Source: Pigoraptor vietnamica
Lineage: Eukaryota; Opisthokonta; Filasterea
Length of the DNA stretch: 22,392 bases
Direction: 5' to 3'
Assembly: GCA_943704525.1 (NCBI GenBank)
Contig: CALSCQ010003372.1
Span: 1 to 22,392, forward strand
Positions 1 through 12,465 of the stretch are shown piece by piece; the stretch's first letter is position 1; each line of letters begins with the position of its first letter. A program made the translations under genes and the position numbers. Below the pieces are notes generated by a model. The model was not told the DNA's origin. It did no database searches and saw only the letters and a list, made by a program, of their open reading frames with translations.

Positions 1-104
1 GGGGGGGGGGAGGGTCCATGTGCGGGAGCGGTGGAGATGATAAGTCACGGTGCTTTGAATTGGGCGCATCCCTCAATTTTTTTTCCCGCTGTTGCCCGTG
101 GCAG
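1..104 (+). other. 3' part of an intron of the S9 peptidase gene, opening with a G10 run
   Basis: The first ten bases are all G. The stretch ends in a pyrimidine tract (positions 77-93) followed by GTGGCAG at 98-104, a good 3' splice site, and the peptidase reading starts directly after it. The upstream exons lie outside the window. The G run may mark a contig edge. Confidence 0.65.
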
Positions 105-1143
<1,039 letters not shown>

Positions 1144-1548
1144 GGCTACTGCGGCATTGCGCTCACGTGACTTGAGCTCTAACGTGAATGTACGCACTGC
1201 TCTTACGTGCGCGCCAATGTGACAAGAAGGGGACTCGGGCAAGTTCATAGTCGCCTCTATTAGAGGTTACACACGACGGCGCCGTCAAGGCAAGCCGCGT
1301 GCTAACCACCTCAGTGCGACGCCATCGCAGAACCACAAACGGAAAGGGTAAACCAAGACGCACTGCGCAGAACGGGCGAACGGCACGACGCGACGCAGCC
1401 GCAAACACAACAGACAAGCTCGAAACGCACAAATGGAGGACGCGCCGCGCAGCGCCATTCAAGCACGCCCGGCACACACATACGACAGCACACACACACG
1501 CACATATGCACACGTATGTAGGAAGCGCGCACGCACGCACGACGCGCC
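1144..1548. other. Intergenic region between convergent genes
   Basis: 405 bp between the stop codons of the S9 peptidase and DBT; it must hold both 3' UTRs. No AATAAA is seen. A 13-bp perfect inverted repeat (CCTCTA-T-TAGAGG, 1254-1266) and a CA-rich stretch at about 1472-1512, which reads GU-rich in the DBT sense, are the only structures. No convincing gene was seen. Confidence 0.6.
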
Positions 1549-3551
1549 TCACTTCATGTCGAGGATCATGGACGTCGGGTTCTCCAAGTAGCCGATCCAC
1601 GCGTTGCTGAACTTGGCCATCGTGACGCCGTCAATCACGCGGTGGTCCGCCGACCAGCTCACGCACACCACCTTGGCCGCATACACGGTAGCGCCGTCCT
1701 CCTTGAAGCGGGGCAGCGACTGCATGCGACCGAGCGCACCAATGGCCACCTCCGGAAGCACAATCACGGGCTTCGTGTACGTCCCCCCGACAGTCCCGAT
1801 GTTCGAGAGCGTGAAGGTTCCGCCGGTGAGGTCCGCCGCGCCAAGCTGTCCCTTCGCGCCCGCGGCCTGCAGGCGGTTGAGCTCCGACGCAATCTCGAAG
1901 ATCGAGAGGGACTGGCAACGCTTGATGTTGGGCACGACAAGGCCGTTCGGGGTGTCCATCGCCACGCCAATGTTGTGGTCGCCGTGGTACGTGATCTCGC
2001 TGCAGTCGGCGTTGACGCTCGCGTTGAGCACCGGGAACTGCCGCAGCGCCAGCGACGCCGCCTTGATGAAGAACGGCATGAACGACAGCCGCGCACCGCG
2101 CGCCTCCGCGGCGGGCTTCAGGCGCTCGCGCAGGTCGACGAGGGCGTTCATGACAATTTCGTCGCAGTAGCCAAAGTGGGGCACCTGGTTGGCGGCCGTC
2201 ATCGTCTTGACCATCGTGCGCTTGAAACCCCGGATGGGCTCCGTCCGCGACTGACCCGGCACGTACGGCTGCGGCGCAGGGGGTGCGCGGGGGGCTTCCG
2301 AAGAGGCAGTCGCGGGTGCGGCTGCATCCATAAAGAGGAATGTGAGCGCGAATGCAAGGCATGGTAGAGGGTTGGGGTTATGCACACGAGCGAACAAACA
2401 GATGTCTGCTTGCGGCACACAGACACCCAAGTGAAAGCGAGAGACAGCGACGACCAGCGACGACCCCCTCGCACGCACCGCGGGGCTCCTGGGTCCGGAG
2501 CGGCGTGGCGGGTACCGTTGCGCGCCCTTCCACGTACGCGACAATGTCCTCCTTCAGGATGCGGCCATCGCGACCAGTGCCACGCACGCGCGCGAGATCG
2601 ACCGCGTTCTCCTTGGCGATCCGCCGCACCGCGGGCGTGGTGAGCACCTTGTCGCCGGCCGCCGCCGCACTCGTCTCGCCCGCATGCGACGGCGACTGTT
2701 GCGTCGGCGCGGCACTCGCGGCCTTCTGTTCCTGCACCTGTTTCGGCGCCGCCTCCGCCGCCGCATCGCCTCCTTCAAGCTCAATGTCGACCAGCGGCGC
2801 GCCCACTTTCGCCATGTCGTTGCGCTTGTGGTGGAGCTTTTGGACGGTTCCGTTGTAACGGCTCGTGATCTCGACCGTCGCCTTGTCGCTCTGCACCTCG
2901 CACAGCTTCTGGAACTCCGTCACTTTGTCGCCCTCCTTCACGAACCTGCAACGCACGCGCGTGTGAATGAATGCAGTGCCACGCCCACACCACACGCGAC
3001 TCTCAAATAACGTCGCGACGCATGGCGGTAATAACAAACATGCCACACTTAGACGTTGAGCACCCACCACTGCAGCACCTCGGCCTCCGCAATGCCTTCG
3101 CCAATGTCGGCCAGTTTGAACTGGACTACCTGGCCACACGCAATCGCGGAAGTGCGAAAGTGGCGGCTGACACATCCCATCGCGACGGGGCGAACGTGTC
3201 GCACCCCGTGTGCCAAAGGCTGGACCCCAACACAACACGGCACGTCAGCACATTGCAAAGTGCTCTATGAAATGTGCGGAACGTGTGATTGCGCAGTTCT
3301 CGGCAGACGTACCGTCGTTGTGCGAGGGCACGGCACCGTCGTCAGTGTGCGGGCAACCTGGCGGACGAAACAAAGTCAAATCGATGTGTCCTCACACACG
3401 GCGCTTCGCATCAGTCACAATGACATTACACGCACGGCAGTACGCACTGTGTGAGCACAGCACACTTTACCATTGCCAACGGGCGAGCACGTGCGCTCGC
3501 AAGGCCCTGCGCACGCGCGACGCCGCGCGCAAGCACACGAAGAGACTGCAT
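1549..3551 (-). CDS. DBT: Branched-chain 2-oxoacid dehydrogenase E2 (dihydrolipoamide branched-chain transacylase), mitochondrial
   Basis: E2 core of the mitochondrial complex that degrades Val, Leu and Ile; it passes the branched acyl group from lipoyl-lysine to CoA. Minus-strand exons: 3551-3471, 3129-3068, 2945-2479, 2321-1549, giving 460 aa (human precursor about 482). Exon 1 is a 27-residue Arg/Ala-rich, acid-free matrix presequence starting [10 protein letters not shown], which fixes the start. The lipoyl domain (about 28-105) reads [20 protein letters not shown] then WFVKEGD across intron 2, with lipoyl Lys69 in EVQSDKAT. An Ala/Gln linker leads to the E3-binding domain ([25 protein letters not shown]), a second linker, then the acyltransferase domain with catalytic His430 in [11 protein letters not shown], the form typical of branched-chain rather than pyruvate or 2-oxoglutarate E2. 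All three introns are GT-AG (341, 122 and 157 nt). No defect is seen. It is divergent from the 1511-aa RTK gene. Confidence 0.95.
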
Positions 3552-3977
3552 CGTCTGTGCTGCCGGCCTCCCTCTGTACCGATGCGCAACTCAATGCACA
3601 GCGCTGTAATCGACCGACGGCGTTTAAGAGATGGCTCAAGGCAGTGATGTAAGCTTGACATTGGGGCGGTGGGAAGGCCACGTGATGGCTGGTTGCCAGA
3701 AGGTATATCCAGACAGTCCAGACACAAACACCCCGTATTGAACTGGAGTTCAAAAGGGGTGGTGGCTGCCACAGTTTCTCGGCGACGCTCGACGTGCACA
3801 CTTTCAACGCGCTGCATGTGCGCATTTTTTCACTCTGCGCGCGCTGTCTTGTCGCTATTTTCTCCGCATTCCAGTGTGCAACTCATTCTGTTGTCGCGTG
3901 CGCCTCCAAGTGCGAAATGTGACTTCTTTCGCAAGGCCTTCTCAAGCATTTTTCGGGTGCGCGCACTCGAAACAGCT
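3552..3977. promoter_or_regulatory. Divergent intergenic region between DBT and RTK 1
   Basis: 426 bp between the two start codons, so it should hold both promoters. One CACGTG E-box lies at 3679-3684 and a TATATC element at about 3705. The RTK frame stays open upstream to about 3669, with an in-frame ATG at 3816, so part of the region could be translated; the start at 3978 is preferred because it begins a clean signal peptide. No RNA gene is seen. Confidence 0.45.
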
Positions 3978-6900
3978 ATGCGAAGCGTGCGCTCCGCGAG
4001 GGCCACTGTGGCCCGCGCACTCCGCATCGCATGCCTCCTCTTGTTACACAGTCACGTGCGTGCGGAAACACTCCCGCCATTGCGCGCGTCCGACTTCGGC
4101 TCTTTCACCGCGCTGTTGTCGAGCGCGCTGTCGAGCGCCAACAGCGCGCCCACGGACGTCGCCATTTCGGACGGCGCATCGCACCCTGGCCTGTGCCTCG
4201 CCGACACCGACGCGTCTGTTAATGCGCTCGTTGTATCCGGGCAGACTGTCCTTCGCGTGCATGCGAACGGACTCCGTCTGTCGTTTGGGGGCGGTTGCGC
4301 GACCAACGCCGTGTCGGTCGCGGGTGCGGGCAACTTGACCCTCGAGTCATTTACACTCACCGTTGCACCCTCATTGCCTTCGTCGTGGGTGGCGCCGCTT
4401 CGAGTGGCTTCGGGGGCGACCCTCGCAGTGCAGGGCGCGGCCTTCGGTGGCACCGGCGCGCTGCTCGACGCGGACGGGAGCGTTCTCCTCGCCGCGTGCA
4501 ATGTGACTGCGTTTGTGGCGCAGGGCGGTCCGCTGGCGCGCGTGGGAAGCACCGGCGCGCTGACACTGCAGGACGTGCTGTGGGCGGACGTCGAGAGCGC
4601 ACCCTCAGCGGCGGTGGTGCTGAGTGGCAACGCGTCGCTCGCCGTGCGTTCGAGCGCCTTTGTGGGCGTGCGGGGCCTGGGCCTGGCGTCGTTTGCGGAT
4701 GGGTCGCAAGTTGAACTGACGCATGTCTCGTTGGCGGCGATTTCGACGGCGGGGAGCGTGCTTGTGGCGACGGGCCGTGCCACGCTGCGCGCGACGAGTA
4801 TCAGGGCGTCCAACTTGCGTTCCACGGGGGCATCCGACGGCGCCTTTCTGCGCGCCGCGGACGGCACATACGCCACTGTGATGGATTCGTCGTTCGACAC
4901 ACTGGGAACTGCCGGGGGTTCGGGCGGCGTGTTTGCGCTCACTGGCACTTCAGCCGTCCACGTCGCCCGCTGCACGTTTGCATCCGTGGTCTCGTCGACC
5001 GATGGCGGCGTCGCTGTGCTACACGACGGCGCGGCGATGAACGTGACGTCGAGCAGTTTCGCGAGCGCGTACGCCAACGGCCGCTCGGGGGGCGCGTTCA
5101 ACGTGGGGGGCTCTGCGAGTCTGGCGGTGTCCAACAGCACGTTCGCATTCGTCGGGTCGCAAATTGACGGGGGTCTGGCATACATGAGCGCCGACGCGCG
5201 CGCGGTGTTTGAGGGGTGCTTCGTGAGCAATGCGAGCACCTCGCGCTCGGGTGCCGTCTTTGCGCTGTTTGAAGGGTCGCTGCTGGTCGTGCGCCGATCC
5301 CTCTTCTTCAACGCTACCTGCTTCGCCACGGGCGCCGTCGCGAGTCTGGACGGCGCCGCCCACCTCGAGATGGAGGATTCGACGATTGTTGGCGCCCAGT
5401 CCGTGTCGGCGTTTGGTGGGGCACTCTACCTGGCGGGCCTGTCGTCCGCGCGCATTGCACGCACCGCGTTCTCGAACATGCTCACGGCGTACGGCGGGGC
5501 GGTGATTTACCTCGACGGAAGTGCATTGGCCGTGTTTGACAGGTGCACGTTCCGCGGGGGTCTCGCGCGAATCGGCTTCGGCGGTGCATTTCTGCTGACA
5601 GGCTTTGCGAGAATCAACATCACGAACAGCGTGGCCGACGACATCGTGGGCGCAAACGGCGGCGGCTTTTTAGCAGTTTCGGACTTTGCGTCGGTGTTCG
5701 TGCGCAACTGCAGCGTGACGAACGCGCGCAACGTCGTGCGCTTTGGGGGTGTGCTTTTGTCGACCCGCTTTGGCTCGGTTGTCGTCGAGGACTCCTTTTT
5801 TGGCAACTGCCGCTCTCAAAGCGACGGCGGCTTTGGGGTGGTGGACTTGCTTGGGTCGCTGGTTGTGCGCAACTCGCGTTTCCAGGACATTACCGTCTTC
5901 ACCGGGTGCGGCGGCATCCTGGCAGTCCTCGGCGCGTCGACCACGACGTTCGAAGGGTGCACCGTGGACGGCGTCCATGCCGAGCTCGACGGCGGCTTTG
6001 CGTGCACCTTTGACGCCGCGATCCTCTCTGTTACGCGGACGAATGCGACGCGAATCGGGTCGAACGGCTCCGGGGGCCTCGTCGCGTGCGCGGGCGGCGT
6101 CACGTCCATCGCCAGCGGCAACTTTACCGACATCTCGGCGGGCGATTCCGGTGGCTTTGCGACGGCGTCGCGGCGATGCCAGATGACGGTCGCGAACGCC
6201 ACCCTCACGAACACGAGGGCGCTGCGCCCCGCGACGGTGCTTGCGCTCGGATTTGGCGGGCACGGCGGCGCCTTTCTCTCGGTCGGAAACGGCACGTCGC
6301 TGGTGGTGTCGCGCGTGACGGTGTCGTCCACACTCTCGGCGTCGGGCGGCGGCGGCTTTGCGGCCATTCTGCTGAATTCGTCCGTGATCGTGGAGGACGT
6401 GAAGATAACGGACGCGTCGGCGTCGAAGGGAGGCGCCCTATTCATGTCCGCACAGAGCGCCGCGGTGCTGCGCCGTGTCACGATCGCGTCTGCAACTGCC
6501 GAGTCACACGGGGGCTGCATGTACGTGGACAGCTCTGCGCTTACGCTCGTGGACGTTGACATGCATGGGTGCGTGGCAGCGCGCGACAAGGCGACCATCG
6601 GTGCCGGCGGCGCGCTTTACCTCGAGAAGCAGTCGAACCTCACCGCGGCAAACGTCAATGTGACCGAAACCGCGGCTGTGCTCGGGCCGGGCCTCTACTC
6701 GTGGGACACGGCATACGCGAAGGCGGCCGTCGGCATTACGTTTGCGGGCGTGCGCACCCCCTCACCCGCTGAGCTTCCTGTCGGGTGGACGCCGGGGTCA
6801 GAGCTGGCGGGGGGTCCGCATGCGCTTGCCGTGACCGCGCCGCTCGTAGTGCGCAGCGGCGGCGTGCTTCCGACGTTCGACATGTTCCTCCGGGACGCGT

Positions 6901-9769
6901 ACGGACAGAACATTTCCGTGCCGAGCTCATCGTCGTTGTCCGTTCGCCTGGTGCTTGAGGGCGGGGTCGCCAGCGGCAGGGACGTGGTCGGTGACGTGGA
7001 GCACAGCTTCGGAACGACGTCCGTGGTGCAGTTCAGCACACTCCGGGTGCTGGCGTATCCGGACAGCACCTACCGCCTTCGGGCGATGCCTACCAACCCG
7101 CTCCAGTACGGCGCCAACGACACGGACCCCATCCGCCGACACCTTCTGGACAACGCCGTCTTCCCCGTGCTCGTGCTTCCGTGCGACAGCGGCGAAGACC
7201 TATCGCTCGCGCCCGTCGTCGTGGGCGGTCCGCCGCTGTGGCAGTGTGTCAAGTCGCCCGACAAGCCGCTCGCGACGATAATTCCCGCGACGGTGATACC
7301 CGGCCTGGCCATCCTCGGCCTTCTGGCGCTGTTTGCGCGGTGGCAGTACGTGCAGTACCGCCGTCGCAAGGGGCGGGAGATACAGGACCAGTTCGCCAAG
7401 ACGCACGTGGACAACCAGGAATGGGTCAAGAGGCTCCAGATTGAGCGCGACGACGTCGAGGTGCAGGAGAAGATCGGCGAAGGTGCGTTTCGGTCGCCGC
7501 CCAGGCCGCATTTGTGCTTGTGTGTGTATGTGTGTGTGTATGTGTGTGTGTGTGTGTGTGTCGTGTGTGTGTGTGTCGTGTGTGTGTGTGTGTGTGTGGT
7601 GTGTGTGTGTGTGTGTGTGCGTGCTTGTGTGTGTGTGTATGTGTGTTTGTTTGTTTGTTGTTTTGATTTTTTAAGACATATTTGAGAAATCGCTTGCTGC
7701 CATGGTGCCCCATTCGTTGCCGCTGGCATTTGCGCGCGGAGTAAGCGACCTCTTGCTCACCTTTGGTGCGCGTGTTTCGCAACAGGCGAATTTGGCGTCG
7801 TGTGCAAGGCGCGCGTGCTTGTTGGCGGGAAGCCGTGCATTTGCGCCGCCAAAATGCTCAAGGTGGGACTCCGCGTGCTTTGCGTCGACAGCCGCGCAGT
7901 GTGACTGCTGTGTTACTGCAGGCGATGATTGCAATGCAATGTATGAGAAAGAGGGGCGGCTAGATGTGTGACTGTGTGTGTGTGTGCCATTGGCCTCACA
8001 TGCGCTTGTTTGAATGGAACGCAGGAGGGCGCGTCGTACCAAGAGCGCCTCATCTTCCTGAAGGCAAGTTGCTGTGTGGAGGACCTGCGCGGCGCCCTTC
8101 TTGTTTCCTGCATTGGAGGAGCCGTCCTCGCGCCCATTCCGTCCCATGTCCCCTCACTCTGCGTGCTTGTTTCTTGTTGTACCTGCGTGCGTTCGGTATC
8201 AGTCATCTGTTATCCGAGAGCTCAAATAATTCGATGTTGCCCCTCCCAATCCACGTAGGAAGCAGAGGTGATGCAGGGCCTCCGCCACGTGCACGTGCTC
8301 TCGCTCGCGGGTCTCGTCACCACAGAGCCAATGCTCGTCCTCCTCGAGTGAGTGTTACCCTTCCCTTGCCGCATTTGGTCTTTCATGTCCACGTATTGCC
8401 GCATTTGCCCCAGACCCACTTGCGACTTCATTCTGCGCCCTATGTTGGGTTCATGCTCACCTCCCCGAATCCTTTCCTTGCCCTTTTGTGTCTCACTCTG
8501 ACCCTATTGCCACCCAGGTTCGTACCGCACGGCAACCTCCGCGCATTCGTGCGTTCCGTTCCACTCGCACGACGGACGCACGTGGCGACTGCGGCGATGC
8601 TGCGCACGTTCATTATTCAGGTGAGTGGGATGTGCGGATCTGTCGTGTGTAGGCGAATTGAGGATGCCGCGCGATTCTAAGCGCCCTTTCGTACGAAACA
8701 GATCTCCGACGGGATGGCGTACCTTGCCAGTTTGGGCGTTGTGTGAGTAGTGGCGCCCACGCGCTGCCCGTCGCCTTTGTGCGCGACGGTGCGAGGACGT
8801 CTGTGCGTGCATGCCTGCATGTGTGTGAGGGCGTCAAGATAGTGAAGCTCCCCGCTGAATGTGTGACGCATAGGACCATTCCACGTATTTTCAGTAGTGC
8901 CTCTCTCTCTCTCTAAGCCATCATGTGACATTCTTGCCGTTGCAGCCACGCGGACCTTGCGGCGCGCAACGTGCTTGTTGGCCAGGATGCGTTTGGTGAG
9001 CCGAGCACTCGCTTGCATTCCGCGCGTTTGTCGGCTGATGGGCCATGTCCCGTGTAGTGATGAGTGGTTGGAGGGTGGTCGACGGCCGCGCGAATCGCCA
9101 CTCACTGTTTGCGCCCATCCTTTCGTGTGCTCCGCAGGCGAGTATGTCGTCAAGGTCGCCGACTTCGGGATGGCCAAGGTGCTTGAGGACGCCGGGTCGA
9201 TCTACCGCAAGAAGTTCAGCGACCGCATCCCAGTGCGCTGGTGTGCGCCGGAAATTTTTACTGACCGAATGTATTCGGAGAAGAGCGACGTATGGGCGTT
9301 CGGCGTCACCCTCTGGGAGGCCTATTCGTTTGGCGCGCTGCCGTACGAGCGCGTCGGCAATACGTCGGTGCACCGCCACATCGTCGACGGAAACCGCCTC
9401 GAGCGACCCACACAGTGCCCGCCTGCGATGTTCAAGGAAGCGCTCGACTGCTGGCACGCAGACCCTGCGGACCGTCCCACGTTCGAGAAGCTGCGCGTGC
9501 GTCTCATGGCGACGGCGGCGTTCGTCCCAGAGGCTGAACGGCCGCCGTCGCTTCTGCAGAACACAGATACGTACCTCAAGCTGGACCTCGCGCGGAGTAT
9601 GGCCGCGGCCGACATGCGCAAGACGGACCTTGCGAAAAGTTTGGGCGCGACTGACCTGCGCAAGACGTCCCAAGAGCGTGCGGACGTGGAGCAGGTGCAA
9701 GTGACGCTGCCGATGGCCGTGCTGTCAGAGAACGACGGCTCGGGCGCGGACGCCGGCGATTCCGCGTAG
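3978..9769 (+). CDS. Receptor tyrosine kinase with beta-helix-repeat ectodomain (RTK 1)
   Basis: Single-pass receptor of about 1511 aa. Exons: 3978-7482, 7786-7862, 8025-8063, 8259-8347, 8518-8620, 8702-8742, 8946-8995, 9138-9769. Residues 1-29 form a signal peptide. An ectodomain of about 27-residue repeats (GG-[AVLF] plus hydrophobic alternation, many NxS/T sites) runs to about 930. A membrane-proximal module (GGVLPTFDMFLRDAYGQN) precedes the TM helix at about 1098-1120 and a basic stop-transfer YRRRKG. The kinase has GEGEFGVV, Lys1191 (CAAKMLK), Glu1208 (alpha-C), HADLAARN with Asp1288, DFG at 1310-1312, an IYRKK activation loop, IPVRWCAPEIF and DVWAFGVTLWE. All catalytic residues are present, but the HRD Arg is Ala. 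The tail holds TYLKL and a short ADMRKT/ATDLRKT repeat. Intron 3 is GC-AG; intron 1 carries a TG repeat. The ligand is unknown. It is tail-to-tail with the related RTK 2. Confidence 0.88.
4870..6600 (+). repeat. Array of ~27-residue PMP-like beta-helix repeats in RTK 1
   Basis: Protein-level repeat: GG or GA followed by a hydrophobic pair recurs about every 26-28 residues, for example GGVFALTG, GGVAVLHD, GGAFNVGG, GGLAYMSA, GGALYLAG, GGAVIYLD, GGAFLLTG, GGFLAVSD. Between these come V.V..S.F-type strands. The spacing and alternation fit a right-handed parallel beta-helix and recall the GG[AILV] and FxxN motifs of chlamydial polymorphic membrane proteins. The boundaries are approximate and at the DNA level the units have diverged. 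Confidence 0.75.
7513..7660 (+). repeat. TG-rich microsatellite in RTK 1 intron 1
   Basis: Imperfect (TG)n with TATG, TCG and TTTG interruptions. It lies in intron 1 (7483-7785) about 30 nt after the 5' splice site, that is, in the gap inside the codons of the kinase glycine loop (GEG|EFG). Reading through it gives a meaningless Cys-Val string. Confidence 0.9.
8064..8258 (+). other. GC-AG intron in the kinase domain of RTK 1
   Basis: Exon 3 ends CTGAAG, followed by GCAAGTTG, the textbook GC-donor consensus (AG|GCAAGT). The acceptor is CCACGTAG, ending at 8258. The phase-0 join gives RLIFLK-EAEVMQGLRH, exactly the alpha-C helix sequence expected in a tyrosine kinase, with the salt-bridge Glu as the first residue after the junction. 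Confidence 0.88.
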
Positions 9770-9920
9770 GAATGATGAGTTCTGCTCGGCTTCCGAGAAA
9801 GGCTAATGAGTTCGGGGGCAATGAAAAAAAAAAAGACAAAACAAAAACAAAAATATTTGTGTCTGTATGCACAATGCCCTTCATTAGCCGTTCGAAGAGG
9901 CATTTGCATGCAATCGCGGC
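9770..9920. terminator. Shared 3' region of two tail-to-tail RTK genes, with an inverted repeat
   Basis: 151 bp separate the two stop codons. Arms at 9801-9820 and 9875-9889 pair as GGCTAATGA with TCATTAGCC (9 bp) and GGGCA with TGCCC (5 bp), with a small internal loop. They enclose an AT-rich segment holding an A11 run, A-rich sequence and AATATTTGTG. Such a stem could serve 3'-end formation on either strand. The structure is seen in the sequence; the terminator role is inference. Confidence 0.4.
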
Positions 9921-12465
9921 TCACACCACCGTCACCGACACCGAGTACGGCGACGGAATGCGAGGCGATTCCGTGCCGTGTGCATGCGCCGCTGCCGACG
10001 CGCGCGACAGTGGTGGGAGCTCAATGGAAACCGTGCCGTCCGGGTATCGGACGTTGTCGTATGGATTCGCAGCGGCAGCGGACCCCCGCTTGAGGGTGAT
10101 GTACGGTGACCCTGGCAGTGCTGCCGGCGGGAAATTTGCATAGGACCGCCCCGTGGGAACTTGCGCGGGCCGCGCGGGTTTGTCCGCGGCCTTCGCAACG
10201 CTGTCGTCGAGCTCGTGCTCCAGCGCAGCGAGCGAGGCGGAAAGCGCGGCGAATCTCGGACGGTGATCGGGCTTGTGTTCCCAGCACGTGCCCATGAGCG
10301 CGAACACCGCTTTCGGGCAGTTGGCGGGGCGTTCGAGGCGCCGTCCGCTCTCGACGTAGGCAAGGACCTCCACATTGGTGATGGTCGGATAGGGAACCTG
10401 CGGAAATTTGAAACGCCGACAGTAAATTGAGAATGCGTGTGTAAAGAGACAATGAGAAGAGCCAGAGAGGAAGAGGGGAAGAAAAAGAGTATGGCCCGTT
10501 CTCAGCACAACGCACCTCTCCAAAGGCCCACATTTCCCACAGCGTAACCCCAAAGCTCCAGACGTCTGCAAGCGCATTCGCCAAATATGGTTAGTGTCGC
10601 CCTGATGTACCAGGGCGCGCAGACAATTGCAACGCGTGCGCCGCCCACCGCTGAGTTCGCTGAAAAGCCCTTCGCGAAGCGCCTCAACGGGCGTCCACTT
10701 GATCGGAACCGCCGTCTCTGCAAAAGCAGTCGGCGGCACGATGGCCACAGAATGTTACGGTAATGCTTGCCCGTTGTCGGACGGACTCGCACGGCAACAA
10801 CAGCTATACGTGGCAGCTGTGACAGGGGACAACTGAAGAAGAAGGGGAAAAAAAAAAAGTACCAAACACACAAACACCGCGACGATGCCAGCCACTTTGA
10901 AACCCAGCCAACAAGCGCACGGCAATCGAACTACCAGAGAGTCACGCCTGGTGGCGGCACACTCACTGCGCTTGCGGCGGTAGTAGCCCTTGTCGCCAGT
11001 GTCACGTGAGAGGCCGAAATCGGCGACCTGTTGCGTGGGATCGATGAATTGGAGTGAGCAAGAGGGCCACAGCGTAATCACACAATGGAGATAAGTATGG
11101 CCAAGGGTGATGGGGGCGATGGCCAGCAGAGGTCCCACGCCAACCGTGAACGCCGGGCAAGCATTCCAAACCGGCCATGTGCCGCACAAACCTTCGCAAT
11201 TGGCTCGCCAAAGGGGTCCGCAGTGACCATCACATTGCGCGCTGCAAGATCCTGCCACACCGCCGAACAACAAACATTCAGTCGCAGTCAAACAAACAAA
11301 CGTTCAACGCGTGTGGTTATAAGGCTGGTCATGCAGTCAGCACCTTGTGGACAATGTTACGCGCGGCCAGGTACGCCATTCCGTCGGCGATGTTCTTGGC
11401 AAGACGCACAAACATGGCGCTGAAAGTGGCCGCGACTTCAATGTTCCGGTGGCGGCCGAGTCGCGCGACGAATGACTTGAGGGAGCCGTGCATGCAGTGC
11501 TCGAGAACAATCCTGCGCAGTGCCATTGCGGCGATTCACCGCGTCCGTTTGAGAATGGACAACACGAAGAAGAGGGACGGCGCATAAATCCTCTACATCA
11601 GACCTAACCCGATAGCACAAGCGGCCCACACACACACACACACACAAAGCGCTTCACAAGCACTCACAGCATCGGGTCCTCCCTGCGAGGAGTCACGGCA
11701 CGACGTCAGTAACAAAAAGCAGCCCGACCGAGATGAATTCAATGCAATAGAATTGCCTATGTGTGGGGCCTAGATGACAGTTTCAGACGTGTGTGCGTCT
11801 GTGCGTCTCGGTGAGTGGCATGTGTGCGTCTCGGTGAGTGCATATGTATGTCACAGCGTGTTGGAAGGCGCATTACTTTGCACGCACTTTGTTACGACGC
11901 CGACCAGATTGACTATGTTTTGGTGTCGCAGGTCCATTGCAATCTGCGCGGCAGTTTAGACGGGATTCAGACTCGAGTCAAAAGACTACGCGCCATCGAC
12001 AAGGTGCAGTGCCACAGCGTCGCATGATACAACAAATATGCCAGGATGAAGTGCGACGCAGTCACAGCAAACACGCGTCGTGTGTGTGTGTGTGTGCGTG
12101 TGTGTGTGCGTGCGTGCGTGTGTGCGTGCGTGTGTGTGTGTGTGCGTGTGTGTGTGCGTGCGTGCATGTGTTGTGTGTGTGGGTGTGGGTGTGTGGGTGT
12201 CTGTGCGTGTGTGTGTGTGCGTGTGTGTGTGTGTTCGCGAGCGTGTGTGTGCGTGTGTGTGCGTGTGTGTGCGTGTGTGTGTGCGTGTGTCGTTATGCAC
12301 ATGCGTTGTGGCACACCTCCGCCTCTCCAATGAATTCGATGCGCTGCTCCACAGACACGTTCGCCTTGAGCGTCTTGGCGGCGCACGTGCGCAGGCGCCC
12401 ATTTCCAATCACCTGAGGCTCAGACAAAAGAGGGTGAGTTGAAGAGTGCAACGATCCAAAGGACG

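Noticed and set aside
3816-3977. Upstream in-frame ATG that would lengthen RTK 1 by 54 residues
   Set aside because: The ATG at 3978 starts a standard signal peptide; the upstream stretch would bury it and resembles untranslated leader.
4052-5329. A 425-codon open frame on the minus strand opposite the RTK 1 ectodomain
   Set aside because: Its low-complexity Ser/Thr/Ala/Pro sequence is the expected antisense shadow of a GC-rich repeat gene; it has no domain and no splice logic.
3978-7200. Recent transfer of a bacterial autotransporter gene as source of the RTK ectodomain
   Set aside because: There is no beta-barrel autotransporter domain, the repeats are strongly diverged, and base composition and codon use match the neighbours. 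Resemblance to PMP repeats may be convergence of the beta-helix fold.
8040-8075. Use of the GT at 8068 as donor instead of GC at 8064
   Set aside because: It would shift the phase and could not be joined in frame to the EAEVMQGLRH exon; the GC site fits the known GC-donor consensus and the kinase alignment.
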